A stretch of 64,000 bases of DNA, taken from Crambe crambe. Taxonomy: Eukaryota; Porifera; Demospongiae; Poecilosclerida; Crambeidae. Below the pieces are notes generated by a model. It was not told the origin of the DNA. It ran no database searches and worked only from the letters and a program-made list of their open reading frames with translations. Each line of letters opens with the position of its first letter. The stretch's first letter is position 1. Both the position numbers and the translations under genes were made by a program. This document shows positions 51,069 to 64,000 of the stretch, one piece after another. The stretch covers positions 1,426,001 through 1,490,000 of the forward strand of contig OZ004595.1 in assembly GCA_963924555.1 (NCBI GenBank), given 5' to 3'.

Positions 51069-54000
51069 ATGGCGTACGTGCTGAGACTTCTCTGCATCAT
51101 GGTACTTGGTTGTACCAGTATAATTGCTCAGCCTGGGTGAGTTAGCTATTAAATGTGCAATATTGACAGCTGAATTATTATTATAAGCAACATAGTTTTT
51201 GCAGGCAGACAACAGCAAACTAAAGTTTCAGCTACTATACAATTATTATATTTTCTGCAGTGTGATGTACAGGACTGTTATTCATAGTGCTTATCGTGTA
51301 GGCCATCGAACACATCACTATTATGTGTACTGCCCTTGGGGGTGGTGGTCAAGATGTCGTCGGTAAGAATAGCTATTAGTTGTGCATGACAATTGTGTTT
51401 GTATATTGGGCAAGCAAAATAAGCCCTCATACTATTCATTATGTATTGGTAAGGTAGATAATGAGACATGGGAAATGTAAAAAAAATTGTAAGACAGGAG
51501 TCATAGCTAATACATATAGTTACTCTATCCCACAGTAACAAATCCAGTTACCATTATTAACAGTGCTTCTTGATAGGTCGCTATGGCTATGTTCTAGACA
51601 CTTTGACCAATATTACAATTTAAACGAGTCATGACCATTGAGTTATAACCTGAGAGTCAGCTCGCTTGCTTGCTGAATGACAGTTGCATTCTACCTATTA
51701 TACTCTAGCTAGTTACTATTGATTGTACAGTGGAACCTCGTTTTAATATCCAGGTTTGGAAATAGTTATATATTAATACATGCACTACAAGCATGTGTAA
51801 TGGATTTTTTTATTATTTTGCTTTGCACAGGCACATAATTAGACGTAGCAGCTACACTGTTCTAGGCTGTTATTGCTAGCTATGAAAGATACATCAACAC
51901 AGCATAACCACAGCACTATTATTTTATACTTCAGTTATTTGTTGTATATTTACCTCTTTAATAATAATCTCAGTTCTCGGAGATACACTGTTGTGGAGAG
52001 TTATTCTTATAGCACTAGAGTGCTGACATGTCAGAGTGGATATACTAAAATTAGTGGATATCCTTTTTGCCGGCGTAAGTGTTGAAGATAATACTGGAAA
52101 TAGCTTATGTTTTATTCTATATAGCACGGTGCCCCCGTGGTTGTGTCCATGGTAGGTGTGTGTCTCCCAATACTTGCAGGTGTCATTATGGATATAGATA
52201 TGGAGGTGCAAGGTGTGACACAGGTATAGCTATAGAACCAGAATAACTTGCACAGTATAGATCTTGTGTTTTCTGTTTGTTAGCAATCTGCTCTCCTCCA
52301 TGTATCTACGGTTCTTGTGTTAGCCCTAATCGTTGTGCATACTGCCATACTGGATTTACAGGTCCACTCTGTGGTACAGGTATGACTGTGTTGTTATAGC
52401 TGCAGTATGAATGTAGCAGCACAAACTTTGCCTTAGTAACCACTCAAATTTTCTTCCTATTGGCCTGTGTAACTGAGACAGTATGAATGCTATAGAACTG
52501 TAAGCTCTTGCAAGCCATAAAGCTGCATGAAAAGAAGGAACCAAAAGAAAATGCCATTGACAAGTGTGTCAATACTTACCAGTTTACAGTGTACACGTAC
52601 ACATTAAGCCTATTAATTTTGGTTCCAATCATTTTACTTTTTTATGATTTAGACATAAATGAGTGTAACCAAAGAAACATCTGTGGTTCTAATAGCAGAT
52701 GTGATAATACTGTGGGGAGCTATCAGTGCTTGTGCAACAATGGATACTCACTGAATCGGACGGATCGGACTTGTAGAGGTATTGCAAAGTTGGTAAAGGG
52801 TCAGCTATGCCACTAATTCGTTTTTTATTATTATTGGAATAGACATAAATGAGTGCCTTTCAAATAATGGTGGATGTAATCACAACTGTATAAATACACA
52901 AGGGAGTTTCAGGTGCTCATGTAGAACTGGATATGAGTTTCGACCAAGAAGCACTACCAATTGCCAAGGTGTTGTTATGATAAAATATGTAGCCAGCATG
53001 ATTTTCACACACTCTGTATTACAGACATGAACGAGTGCTTGACAGCCAATGGTGGTTGTGCTCACAACTGCACTAATATACCAGGTTCAAGAGTATGCAG
53101 TTGTAACAGCGGATTCAGATTGGAGAGTGATGGAATGGGTTGTTCAGGTTAGCTAGCCAGCCAGTGCGTGAGAAAAAGCAGTAAAACCACACTAACACTC
53201 ATAGCTACCTACCATCCTTTGCAGCTCCTAGTTCTTGAGCTATAAATATTTCATTTGGTCTCCACAAATTCTCTATTTTATGTTCAAAATTAATGTTATT
53301 ATTAGATGACATAGATGAATGTGAAGAACGTCTCCATAATTGCACTGGGATTGCCAAATGTGTAAATGAAAGAGGGTTCTTTCGCTGTACTTGTCCTGAT
53401 GGTTATGCATTAAATAAGAACTTCTCTGGCTGTGATGGTGAGTAATTTTATATCAAATTTAGTCTTGTGAGTTGAGCTCCAATAGTGGTGATGATCTCAG
53501 TATCACCCCTTCCATCAAATGGAACCCACAACCACATGAAGAAGGGACATCTTTCTACTAATTCCTTTTTTTTTCTTCAGATATTGATGAGTGTGCTCTG
53601 GGCCTCTCAGGATGCAATCAGATCTGTAACAACACAATCGGCAGCTTCCAGTGTTCTTGTAATGAAGGATACAAACTGAGCAGTGATAATTTGACATGTG
53701 TAGGTGAGTCAGTATTGCAACAGCTTAGATGGTTATACCAAACCAATTTGAAATACTAGTATGCTCCACCCAAGCTCATAGTCAGTGGTGGCCAATAGCA
53801 AAAGCTTATAATTATGACATCACTTATTTATAATTATGACATCACTTTATGACATCACTTATTTATAATTATAACATCACAATTATGACATCACTTATTT
53901 ATCTTAATACTCTTATTAGATATTAATGAGTGTGAATCAGAGATAGACAATTGTCATCATCACTGTGTCAACACTGAGGGAAGTTTCCAGTGTGAATGTT

Positions 54001-57000
54001 CAAGAGGTTTCTCTCTAACCACTGATCAAGCCAATTGCATTCGTATGTTCTTTGCCTAAAATTGTAAAGTTTGTATAAAAATAATGAGAGTATTTTTTAT
54101 AGCTGACCGGTGTCCCTCATTAATCCAGCCCTTGAATGGTCAGTTTGTGCGTCCCTGTGACAATCGGACAGGTGGTAGGTGTGGCTTTAGTTGCAATCGT
54201 GGCTACACCCTCAGAGGCAATAGCTTGCGAGTATGTACTCCATTCGGGACTTGGACTGGAACTGATACAATCTGTGAGCCTCTTCTTTGCGTGCCTCTAG
54301 AAGCACCAGAAAATGGAGCCATCTTGCCACCATGTAATCAAGAGTTTATGTCATCTTGTTCGATTATTTGCACCATTGGGTACAAACGTCAGGGACCAGA
54401 GAAACAAACCTGTCAAGTTAGCTCCAGAAGTGGTGTTGAATGGACTGAAGCACCTCAGTGTATTGGTAAGTTTGAAATATATACATATATAGCTAGCTAG
54501 TGTGTGCTAAATAACCTTCATACTTCATTATCTTGCATAGAGACGAACCCCTGTGACCCCAATCCCTGTGAAAATAACGGCATTTGTTCAACAGCTGAGA
54601 AGATGAGTATTGAAGAACAATCCTTTCAATGTAATTGTGATCAAACAGGCTTCGAGGGCCCCACCTGCAACAGGGGCATTGTGACCACACCCTTCATCCC
54701 AACTTTGATTGAGAATGAAGTGAGTATGTTCAATATCAGTGCAAATCCTCCAATGGATCTGGTTATCGGTCTCAGTGCTGGCCGTGCGGTGGAAGTACAA
54801 CCTCGTACTTTAGTTATAAATCGAACCAGTCCAACTGCTACCTTCGAGATGATGGGAACAAGAGCTGGACATTATGCCTTAACATACGAAGTATCTGGTC
54901 CTATTTCCGACAGATATGAAATGCCTGAAAATTCACCCATTTTGGTATCGAGAAGAAGAAAGTCAAATGAAATTAATCGATACTTCAAATTAACAGGAAT
55001 GAAACCTGGTTTATTGACTGAAAGTTGTTGCTCTTCGACAAGAGTAGGTTTCACATACAGAGAATGCCCAATGTCAACAGATGCTGTTGAGTTTCGTTCA
55101 ACCTGCATTTGGTTATCGAGTGGTATTGAGTATAAAACAAGTGGTATAGTCTTTGCCCAGTTCAAGAGCTTGAGTCTACCCCTGTCCATTAGTGGAGTGA
55201 AAATTGAGTACGATAGTGGAATAATTTCTAGCAGTCTCTCAGATAGGCCAATCTCCAGCTGCAAGCAATGTCCCAAAAACCGAAATAGAGATTTGAGCAT
55301 AAATATACTGAAACTTAAAGGTTGTTACTACCTTCCATTCAATTCTGGAGACGTGGAGGATTTTTTGAAGTCACGTTCTCTTGCTAATACTTATCTCGAT
55401 CGCATAAAGAACTTGCTTCCTTCATGGCTGTCAATTTCACTTCCCACAAGAGAAACAACTGCTATATCTTACGATGGTATTGATTTTGCAGCTCAACTAG
55501 TCGAGCAAGGTGACGTTTCTGATATCAGTGGATGTGAACACATTGTAGCAGATGATCCTGGTCTGTATGTTGTCTTACGTTACAGCCATGACTTCACGAT
55601 ATCTGTTGAAGGAGAGACGGCAAGATACAACTCATCCGCTTTGTCAAATAATCCTCCCGTGTGTATTGCAGTCAACCTTTGTAAAGAGATGGCATCACCT
55701 GTGTACAACAGTCTTCCTGCTAATCTGCAAGAAGCGATCCGTCAACTTCCACTGATGGAGCCATACAATCGTGAAGGCTGGGAATTTAGAATTGAGGGTG
55801 TGACATTCTACAACACTTCCAGGAAACTAACCATCTCAGATATGTACTGGAACGGACTGAACCTTAAGACACCAGAACTACCTGATTTCGATATTAAGAT
55901 GGCCATCACTGCTTCAATGCCCTACGTCTCGTCCCCACGTCGACATCTGTCCATAAGCATTGATTATTCAGGATCACTCTCACGGGTTTTTCAAGATGGA
56001 GAGGTAAGTTTTTAAAAGTCAATTCTGCTACAGCTGTGTTATAATTATGATGCAGAACCAAAGAGGATACCTTAATGGTGATACCACTCTTACCATGTTA
56101 CTGGAGATTGATGGAAAATCGAATAATCTACTGCTAACTAGTAGTGTACCAGCTATTCTCTCTATAGAAGGTGAGCCTAATATTAGTTGCTATAACACTG
56201 ATTGTGAGAGTTGTAAAACATCATTTCAGAAAATCCTGTAAACATGTGCACTCAAGGACTCTCACTTCAAACAAACTATTTCCCACGTTCGAATCAAACC
56301 TTCTTCTCGACTCTGTTCTCCCTGGAAGAGAAAACTCCTGAATGTGAAATAGATATCTTCTTGAACATCGATCATTCCCTTACGTTCCATGGCTTGAGTA
56401 TGAGCTTGAATCACGGATGCCCACGAATTCGGCTTGATCGCCTTCTCTTCTCACAGATGGATCACAAAATTTACATGAACGAGATGAACAGTCCAATGAG
56501 CAGCTGCTACGGGGCACCTGATCCTGAGCTTCTTATTCAAGATCAAATCATGATAATCCACTCTACCCTGAGAAATATGAATTCTTTATCTCTTGGTAAA
56601 TTCATCACCCTCAATCAGCCAATGGGATTGCCTGCTATGACTACAGTCTATTCTGCTAGCACCTTGGGCTACAAAGCACAACTACATTCCACTGTTATAT
56701 CAATACTGGGTGCTATGATCGATTCCCCTATAATGCTGAGTGACGGTTTATTCAGGTTTTCGTCAACTGCCAGGCTGTATGGCACATACGATGCCGAAGT
56801 CAGAGTAACAGGACCAACTAACACCCCTTGGGACAGAATGGCATTAGGAGTGAGTGTTCAGCTTGGTGATGAAACAGTAACTGATGTTGAAGAGTATGTG
56901 CAAGAATATATAAAGGTAAATATCATTGAAAAGGCAAAAACAAGAGAAATGAGAGCTCAAATGACCGTGGATCGAGCAGAAGGACAATTAAATGCACTCG

Positions 57001-60000
57001 AGAAGGAGTATTCCATGCGAGATGAAAACTTCAAAGAAGCGAACCGTTCTTACCAGCAAGCTTTAGCCATGATAGAGTCAGCAAAGGATAATCTAGCTAG
57101 TGCTGAAGAGATCTTCAAAAATGCCAGCAGTGATCTCCAGTTTGTAGAATCACAAGTCGATAATGTCTGTAATGAAGATGATTGCAAGGATGTGGAAATC
57201 AAAAGACAAGAATGTTCTGTCTGTTACGAAAATCTATTTAGAAATGTTCAAGAAATTTGTTACCCTCTTATAAAGACGTTTGGCTGTTCAACAGTGGTAG
57301 TAGGATCACAGCAAGTACCTTGTGGGCGTCGTTATGTATATCATTGCCGTCGTTATTGCAGACTTATCTTCTTCTTCATCCCCATCTATTATTCTTGCAG
57401 GACTTCATGCCATTGGATAGGTGAGACTCGATTCTGTTATAGAGAAATTAAAACGATACATTGTGGATATCATTATGAAGTAAGACCATCAATTTGTTCT
57501 AGGCAAGTTTTAGTTCGTATTCCTACAGTGTGCTGCCAAAATGTTATTGCCAGTGTTGAGAATACTCCATGCAAAGAAGAATGCAGAAATGGGCGACGAT
57601 TAGCTATCCAAGGGCTCCAGCAATCAAGAGAGGACTTGGCTGCACCCTTCAGGACACTTGAAAATGCTCGAAGAGACTATTCCACAGCACACAATACCTT
57701 ATCACGAGAAACCGTTCGCAAAGATAATGCTGAAAGAATGAGGAACCAATTATTGCCTACACTCGAAGGTGCCAGGAATGCCAAACATCTCAGTATTCAA
57801 AACAGAATCAAAATTCTCCAAGATATAGAGAAGGATCTGAGGCTAGCAAGTCAAATACAAGGGGAAATTGAAGGTGACAAGATTTTTAAGATTATCAGTG
57901 CATCTTTCAATGTGACAATAACTCGAGAGTCACCTACTCAAGTGTCAATCCCTGTACAATATGAATCTGAGGTTCTACAACGTAACAGAGAGGTGGTGGT
58001 CACCTTCGACTTCATTGCATCAAAAGAGATAAATCTGCGTAAAGTCACCAATGATATTATTCGAGATCTTTTTAACACTTCAAGGGTCAGGAGATCTCTT
58101 GGTAGATTCCCAAGACAAGTTGATCAAGGTGGAGCTGAAATGGTGGAAAGACCTCAGAATCAAGTCCAATTTGAGGAAAACTGTATAACTTCTACACTCG
58201 TAAAGAACTTCATCATAGAATTTGATTCAACACTCAAATTATCGAGCAAAAGGGATGAAGATGCAAAGATCAAGCTGGAAATGTCTATTCTCGAGCTCCT
58301 GGAAAAGATGGAGATGTTAAATGACACATATAATATCAATCTTGAAGCACTTGAAACATTTTATAATGGAACTTCGATTAACTATACAAGTGTGCAAAAT
58401 CAGGAATCCGATGACTATGATCTATACATTCAACAACTAATCCAAATAGCTACTAACACAATCAAAGATATCGACAGTTCAAGCTTCGTCATGTGGCAGA
58501 CATCAACGGAAGTGCTCTATGATGACATTGATTCAGTCATTGGTTATCCATGCAGCGGATTTACTGACTGCCTAGAAGTCATGACAGATCAAGCAGAGAA
58601 GCTTGTTGCCGATTTACCAGCTTCCCCAGAAAAGGCGCAACTTGAAAGAGCACTTAAAAGATCTTCGTCTAATTTAATAACATTGGCTACTTCAATGAAT
58701 TTGAGCTTACCAGATGCAATTGAAATCGTATCAATATTCAAGAATATTACAGAATCGAACCTCATAAACAGTTATTGGTGTAGCTCTCCTCCTGAGATTA
58801 CTGAGCAACCTCCAATCCAATTCAACGTCTCTTCGAAAAGTGTCTTGATTCTGAACTGTTCTGCCAGATCTTTGCTTCCCATGACTGTCCACTGGAGGAA
58901 GGAGGGGTCACCCATTCCCAACGCTCACAACTCCACATTAAGAGTTGAAAACGTGCAGCTATCAGAGAGTGGGAATTACACTTGTGTCTTCAGCAATGCA
59001 GTTGGAGCCAACGAATCACTCGTGACTGAGGTCCAAGTGTACGAACTCCCCGAGTTCTTCTCCGTGCTTGAACCTTTGACAACAGCCGTGGGGAATGAAA
59101 GTGGGGCAAATTTTGCCTGCAATGCCAGTAGCTTTCCATACCCCAGTTGGAAGTGGTACTTCAAATCAGACCTCTCTGATCCGTGGATTGAAATTCCTGA
59201 TGAAATAATCAATGAACTGACCATTATTTCTCCACAGTTTAAAGACCAGGGGTGGTACACTTGTGAAGCGTATAATTTCCACGGCTACAAGAGAGCGGAA
59301 CCTGTGTATCTCACAGTTCTTTCCAAAACAGTCAGTCAGCTCAGCATGGGGGTTAGATTCGTGCTTTCTCTTGATACTGGTGATATATCTAGTGGATTAT
59401 TTGGTGGAAGTGGTGATACCATCTGTTGCTCTATTGACAATCTAACAGAAATTGTTTCAGATTTTCTTACAGATCAGATTGGAATGGGCAAAGCCTCTGC
59501 TGAATCTTTGAACATCACTTTCGACTCCAGTGCTATGGAGTATTCTGTGTCTTTCATAGCCGTGAGCAAGAACGTTACAGACAATAACACTCACTCCACT
59601 ACCTTAAACAAAATTCAAAACCAAGCACTGCCTTCTCGTAGGGACGTGCAGCGAGTGAAGAAGTCTCTCCAAGGTATCTTTGTTCGGAGAGAGATCTCCC
59701 TAACGTGTAACAACCACGAGTTGGAGTTCAAGAGGAATTCTCTCAATTTTGACATATTCACATACCTCTGCCCGCGAGGACAAGAGCTAAGCTCAGACTT
59801 CCTGTTTTGTGGTAAGTAATATACATGGCATGGCTGGCTTGGAGAAAGAAGCTACAAATTATTTTTGGAAATACCTTAATAATATCAATTAGGGGGGTTA
59901 TTATTTCACCAGTTCTGATAAAGAAAATGAAAAAAATCTGCCTGAAGACTTACAGACCTTAACTCTCTTTATAGTTAGCTGCCCTCCGGGCCAATACCAA

Positions 60001-62051
60001 AAGGTGACTGAAGGTGTACGAGTCTTCAATGGAGAAGGGTTGAAAGAGAAGTACCCAGTCTGTCGCAACTGTCCAGTCAGCACATTTGCAGATGGCATGG
60101 GGAGAAGTGTGTGTCAACCATGTCCCATCTACCATCAAACTACATCCTCAGGCTCAAAATCTCTTCAAGACTGTTATGGTTGGTGATTGAATTAATTTTG
60201 TGTAATGGGATTCTCAATAACTAATGATAGGGTCCCCCCCTTATGCAATTCCTGTATGATCAAGATGATAGATGTTACTTGTACTCATGACTAGTGCATT
60301 GACCATTAAATTTCTGTCCTTTGTAAAGAAGTTATTCTCTCTTGGAGATGAAAGTGTATCAGCAGTCATCTTTTATGCATTGTATTTGTTTTGCCCTCTT
60401 ATATCAGAAGGTCCACTGTGGCTATAATAAACTTTACAATGGCTAGTAAGTGGCTTGTAAGCTAGCCCACATGGCTTAGCCACTAGCCACAGCAGTGTAT
60501 TATCTGGTGGTTGTTTTACTAAATTTTAGCTACCATCAGATCAGTGTTAGGACTAATGTTATATTAAGCATCAAGGAACAAACAACAGACACGTTCATTT
60601 TTGTGATATAGTTGATCCTCTGCTGATCGAGTGTAGTGCTGAAAGTGCTGGGAGCCAGGTCGAAATTGACTGCAAAACAAATAGGCCGTCCATTTCCACC
60701 CTCTGCTCCTTTGATGGAGGCTTGGAACACCAGTGTACGTTATCCTAATCAGAGTGAGGTATATATCCAGGTCATGTGACACTGCCAGGGGGTGGGGGGG
60801 GGGGGGGGGGGGGGGGTGAAATTGATGTCCTCCACCACAGCCACCTATAGCACTCTAATCACAAAAAGTGGGCTAAACCACATCCTTTTGAAGATCATGC
60901 ATGAAAGGATGTATGTTTTTATTGCCCCACGAAATTTATACAGTAACTGTGAAACTGCAAGAAAACCATCTTTCTTCCCTGATCACATGCATGGGTAGCT
61001 ATGCACTCCTATAATATTATGGTGGTTAGAGTTATATTAATTCAAACTACAGGTGAATATCCAGTCGTGATCAATGAAAGAAACAGCTTCTCCCATGGGA
61101 ATCATTCGCTACTCTTCCACATTCGAGATAATTTAGGCTTCACAGCCAGGACCACTGTCAGTTTTAAGCTCACAGATGAACAAACTATTACTAACAGTAA
61201 GAAATTAGCTGATAATAATTTTATGAGTGCTAAAGTTTAGCAATTTTGTACTTCACTTCATTATTACTCATGTCATTATTATCGAATGCTTGTTAATATG
61301 GCCAGAATCAACCCTTATTTTGCCCACATGCAGCTTCATCTATGGTGCCTAAGCTTGGAGTACACTTTATCAACAGGAGTCCACGTGTAGGTTTGAATCG
61401 AGTGGAAGCTGACTTCATTCTGACCAGGCCAGCAGCTTCCATCACCTGTCAGTTGAAACCAGGAAGGAGGGCCAATACTGTGAGAGACTGTGAGTTGATA
61501 ATTATGTTGATAAAATGTGTTATCAATCCTGAATGTGGTACTGCTGCTACTACATCATGTTTTTCTTCACAGGTTCATCTGGCCATGTTTTATACTCTGA
61601 CCTTTACCCTGGTAAGTACACCCTCCGTGTGACAGCCATCAACTATAAGAAAGAAGACAGGGCAATTGTGAGAAGACGCTTTGAAGTTCCTCCTTCTTCC
61701 GATTTCTGCACCCTTCACTTGGTTGATAATGGGGTGGAGGTTGAAGCAATCACTGGAAATGTCACCATTGATTTTGATGGAGTGGGACCAGTGGAGGGCT
61801 TTCAATGTTCTCTGGACAAAGCACAATACTCACCATGTAAGATACAGTGTATGTGTTGATATACGTAGAGCCAAGTACTTTTTTCTTTACCAAACACCAT
61901 TCTCAGCAAGAATTAATAATAATAAATATTCATAGGTATGCCACCAGTGGAATTCAGTGGTTTGACAGAAGGTGATCACAGCCTGGTGATTGATCCCCAA
62001 GGTTGTCACAGAAATAGCCGAAGGAGGGCCCAAATCAAGTTCGAAGTGTGA
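51069..62051 (+). CDS. Large secreted EGF / Sushi / Ig mosaic protein
   Basis: Twenty-one exons: 51069-51136, 51261-51362, 51974-52074, 52125-52223, 52284-52379, 52653-52778, 52843-52968, 53025-53147, 53306-53437, 53581-53703, 53920-54042, 54103-54465, 54541-56003, 56056-56170, 56230-59811, 59975-60178, 60612-60734, 61053-61196, 61334-61489, 61573-61836, 61936-62051 (about 2,582 aa). Signal peptide ([15 protein letters not shown]), aromatic/Cys segment, two EGF-like ([12 protein letters not shown]), six calcium-binding EGF (D-I-N/D-E-C), two Sushi, one EGF, a large unrecognised region, Cys-rich insert (about 1366-1510) between coiled coils, RVRR site near 1673, two Ig domains (about 1907-2085), a GCC2/GCC3-type Cys module, and C-terminal CSxDG-type repeats. 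No membrane helix is seen near the stop. Introns between modules are phase 1. It is probably a matrix or adhesion/recognition protein; no orthologue is recognised. Confidence 0.85.
60789..60818 (+). repeat. Long G run
   Basis: About 29 bases, G with one T, in the intron after 60734. It may form a quadruplex or be an assembly-sensitive homopolymer. A similar 24-G run is at 21496-21519. Confidence 0.9.
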
Positions 62052-63094
62052 TAAAACCTCACCCAATTTATTTTGCTTCTAGTTTTACTATAATTGTGGA
62101 TAATGACCTGCTGATCTAGTATGATACTGTAATGACCTGCTGTTCTATTATAATTAGTATGATACTGTAATGACCTGCTGTTCTATTATAATATGGTGTC
62201 TTACAAAAGTGTGAAGCTAATCACAAGTAAGCTATAACAACAAAAATAAAAATTTAATTGTAAACATGAATTATCTAACGAAAATTTTTCTAATTTATGG
62301 TTGCATTGGTTGTATTACACTGATTGCATTGGTTGTATTACACTGATTGTGTTGTTAAATTCGTTGCAATAATTCCAAGCAAAGTGAATCGCTTTTTAAT
62401 GACGATCGATGATGACCATGCAAGGCATACACTCTGCACCATATCCAGTGATCATTGTTTCAGACTTAGCTGGCTTCTACCGCTTCAAAACAATAGCAGC
62501 TGCAATTATAGAATAAGGATTTTCTTTACCATATCAATGGTGGCTATTTCGGTAAACGACGATAATTGCATTATGCTCTATGGAGATTGTGCAACAAAAT
62601 GGCCATGGACTGTTGACATGGTAAAAAGATGCAGCTCTATCTTCAGCATGTTGGCCTTCTTAAGATACGTATGCTGCTTTTCCATTCAATCATAAGTATA
62701 GGTGTTGTCCAAGCCACCCACCCAGTAACATTTTCTCCAGCATCAACTACATGTATAGGACATCACGGCTCTTAAGTTGCATTTTTACAGAACCAGTTAG
62801 CCATCCACCTCTTTCTGTTCCCAAGATAGCATTTCCCCCATTAATTAATTATTTAAGAATGTAAGTTTGGCTGTACAAAACTAGCAATTGAAATGAGTCC
62901 TTTTTTTTAATCAGTTTAATTGAAATCGTTATGATGATTATATAATGGTATTGAGTAAGTCACAATGCTTTCAAAGATGACTTTCTGGTTTTTGGACATC
63001 AAGATAGCTACTGACTGAGGCCAGTCTTTGTTTTGTGGATCTAAAAGGTAAGTATTCATGTTCACAGCTACCTAATTACCTTGGAGTTTGATAT
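62052..63094. other. Downstream intergenic region
   Basis: AATAAA at 62245-62250 is a candidate poly(A) signal for the mosaic-protein gene. A short tandem repeat (AATGACCTGCTGTTCTATTATAA) lies at 62099-62195. An open frame at about 62324-62695 has no recognisable protein character and is not called. Confidence 0.5.
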
Positions 63095-64000
63095 TATAGT
63101 TGAAGCCTGCCTTTTTACCCTGGTGGGCCAGGGGCTTCAATAGGGAGATAAGGAGACTGAAGGTGTGATTGGGACATGGAGTTTGTAAACATAATAATAA
63201 TTATAATACTGTAGGCTGTAGCTAATAAAGCCATTTACAATCTCAGATTCTTGTTCAGCTGACATAACATTTACAATCTAATAGCCACCTGCTCTTCATA
63301 CTCTGGTGATAAGATTGTTTACCTTGACTGTGTTTGTATAGTGGTTAATTTGTACATGTCTGACTTGACCTTCACTGATAATGGGAACCCTATTGTCCCT
63401 GATCTGGTTGTAGATCAGTCCACGCTCGGAGAAGTTGATCAGACCATCAGAGAGGAAATTGGTATACATTAGATATTTCAGTCACTGCAGACACTATTGG
63501 GACCCAGAATGCCCTGGGGTTATTACTTAATTACATAATTAGGGGTACATAATTTGTATTTCATTCATGAGGAATTCCACTGTATCGTTGTAGGATAAAG
63601 CTGTACAACTTTGAAAAGGTGCCTGCCCTTCATGAAAGCATAACAAAGTTCCATTTCCTGGACACTGATATTTTGTATGACATCTCCCTACAAAGAGAGT
63701 GAATAACAGCTGCTTAAAAAGACTAGATATCTCAGATTCTATTATATTTACCACTGTAAACAATAGCATGGTGCTCTGTGATTTTGCCTCATTCTTTGGA
63801 TAAAGGAAAGTGAGAGTCAGAACTCTAGCTATTTTGTCAGAATTTGTTATGAACTTTTGTGTGTGTATTCATTATTTTATTGATCAATGTTGCAATTATA
63901 TTTTATAATAATATTATATTAATTCATGAACTACATGAACTACCAATACAAGTTTTTTTATACAAGTTGTTGCTATTTTTATGTAGTTAGCTGGTAAGAT
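63095..64000 (+). pseudogene. Broken RasGEF 3' fragment with internal inversion
   Basis: The region matches the RasGEF gene from intron 28 to beyond exon 30. The match begins with GGGCCAGG..TTGGGACATGG (about 63126-63180) and continues through CATGTCTGACTTGACC to the exon 29 start. From 63392 to about 63461 the sequence is the reverse complement of the middle of exon 29. The exon 30 copy (63595-63702) has an extra A after GATAA that shifts the frame to an early stop, and it lacks the end of the exon with its donor. It is therefore non-functional as a RasGEF. It continues to the window edge. Confidence 0.85.

Noticed and set aside
62324..62695. 123 aa open frame
   Set aside because: No domain, no splice or promoter context and unremarkable composition; probably chance.

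Overview
The window is animal nuclear DNA, most probably from a sponge (demosponge-like). It is AT-rich, its spliceosomal introns are often only 40-100 nt, and it carries dense microsatellites, minisatellites and short inverted-repeat elements. The domain families (CARD/ZU5/UPA/Death, EGF, Sushi, Ig, RasGEF, TKL kinase) are metazoan. The species is an inference. No tRNA, rRNA, CRISPR or bacterial gene was seen. All exon models below were built by hand from GT-AG sites and reading-frame phase, without transcripts.

Layout. (1) 59-2875, minus: a five-exon gene for a CARD-like/ZU5/UPA/Death protein. (2) 3093-11256, plus, head-to-head with it: a 19-exon gene joining a ULK/TBK1-type Ser/Thr kinase, a ubiquitin-like domain, a long coiled coil and a C-terminal FIP200/ATG11-type claw. 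(3) 11257-13607: repeat-rich intergenic DNA. (4) 13608-20160: an island of four intronless genes. These are a secreted protein of an unrecognised family, a TKL kinase-coiled-coil-kelch protein, a signal-less paralogue of the first, and (minus) a tyrosine-motif-rich disordered protein. (5) About 20420-47300, plus: a 31-coding-exon gene with a probable 5' UTR exon and an 8.2 kb first intron. It encodes several ubiquitin/FERM-F0-like domains followed by REM and CDC25 RasGEF domains. (6) 46888-50740: a roughly 1.9 kb tandem duplication of the last two RasGEF exons and downstream DNA. (7) 51069-62051, plus: a 21-exon secreted mosaic protein of about 2,582 residues, with all domain exons bounded by phase-1 introns. 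(8) 63095-64000: a broken RasGEF copy in which part of one exon is inverted.

How the genes may work together. Genes 1 and 2 share a 217 bp divergent promoter. Their domains (death-fold adaptor, autophagy/innate-type kinase, autophagy scaffold) suggest a co-expressed signalling module, and this is the most interesting candidate system here. The TKL kinase, tyrosine-motif protein and RasGEF look like further signalling components, and the large mosaic protein looks like a matrix or recognition molecule. These functional links are inference.
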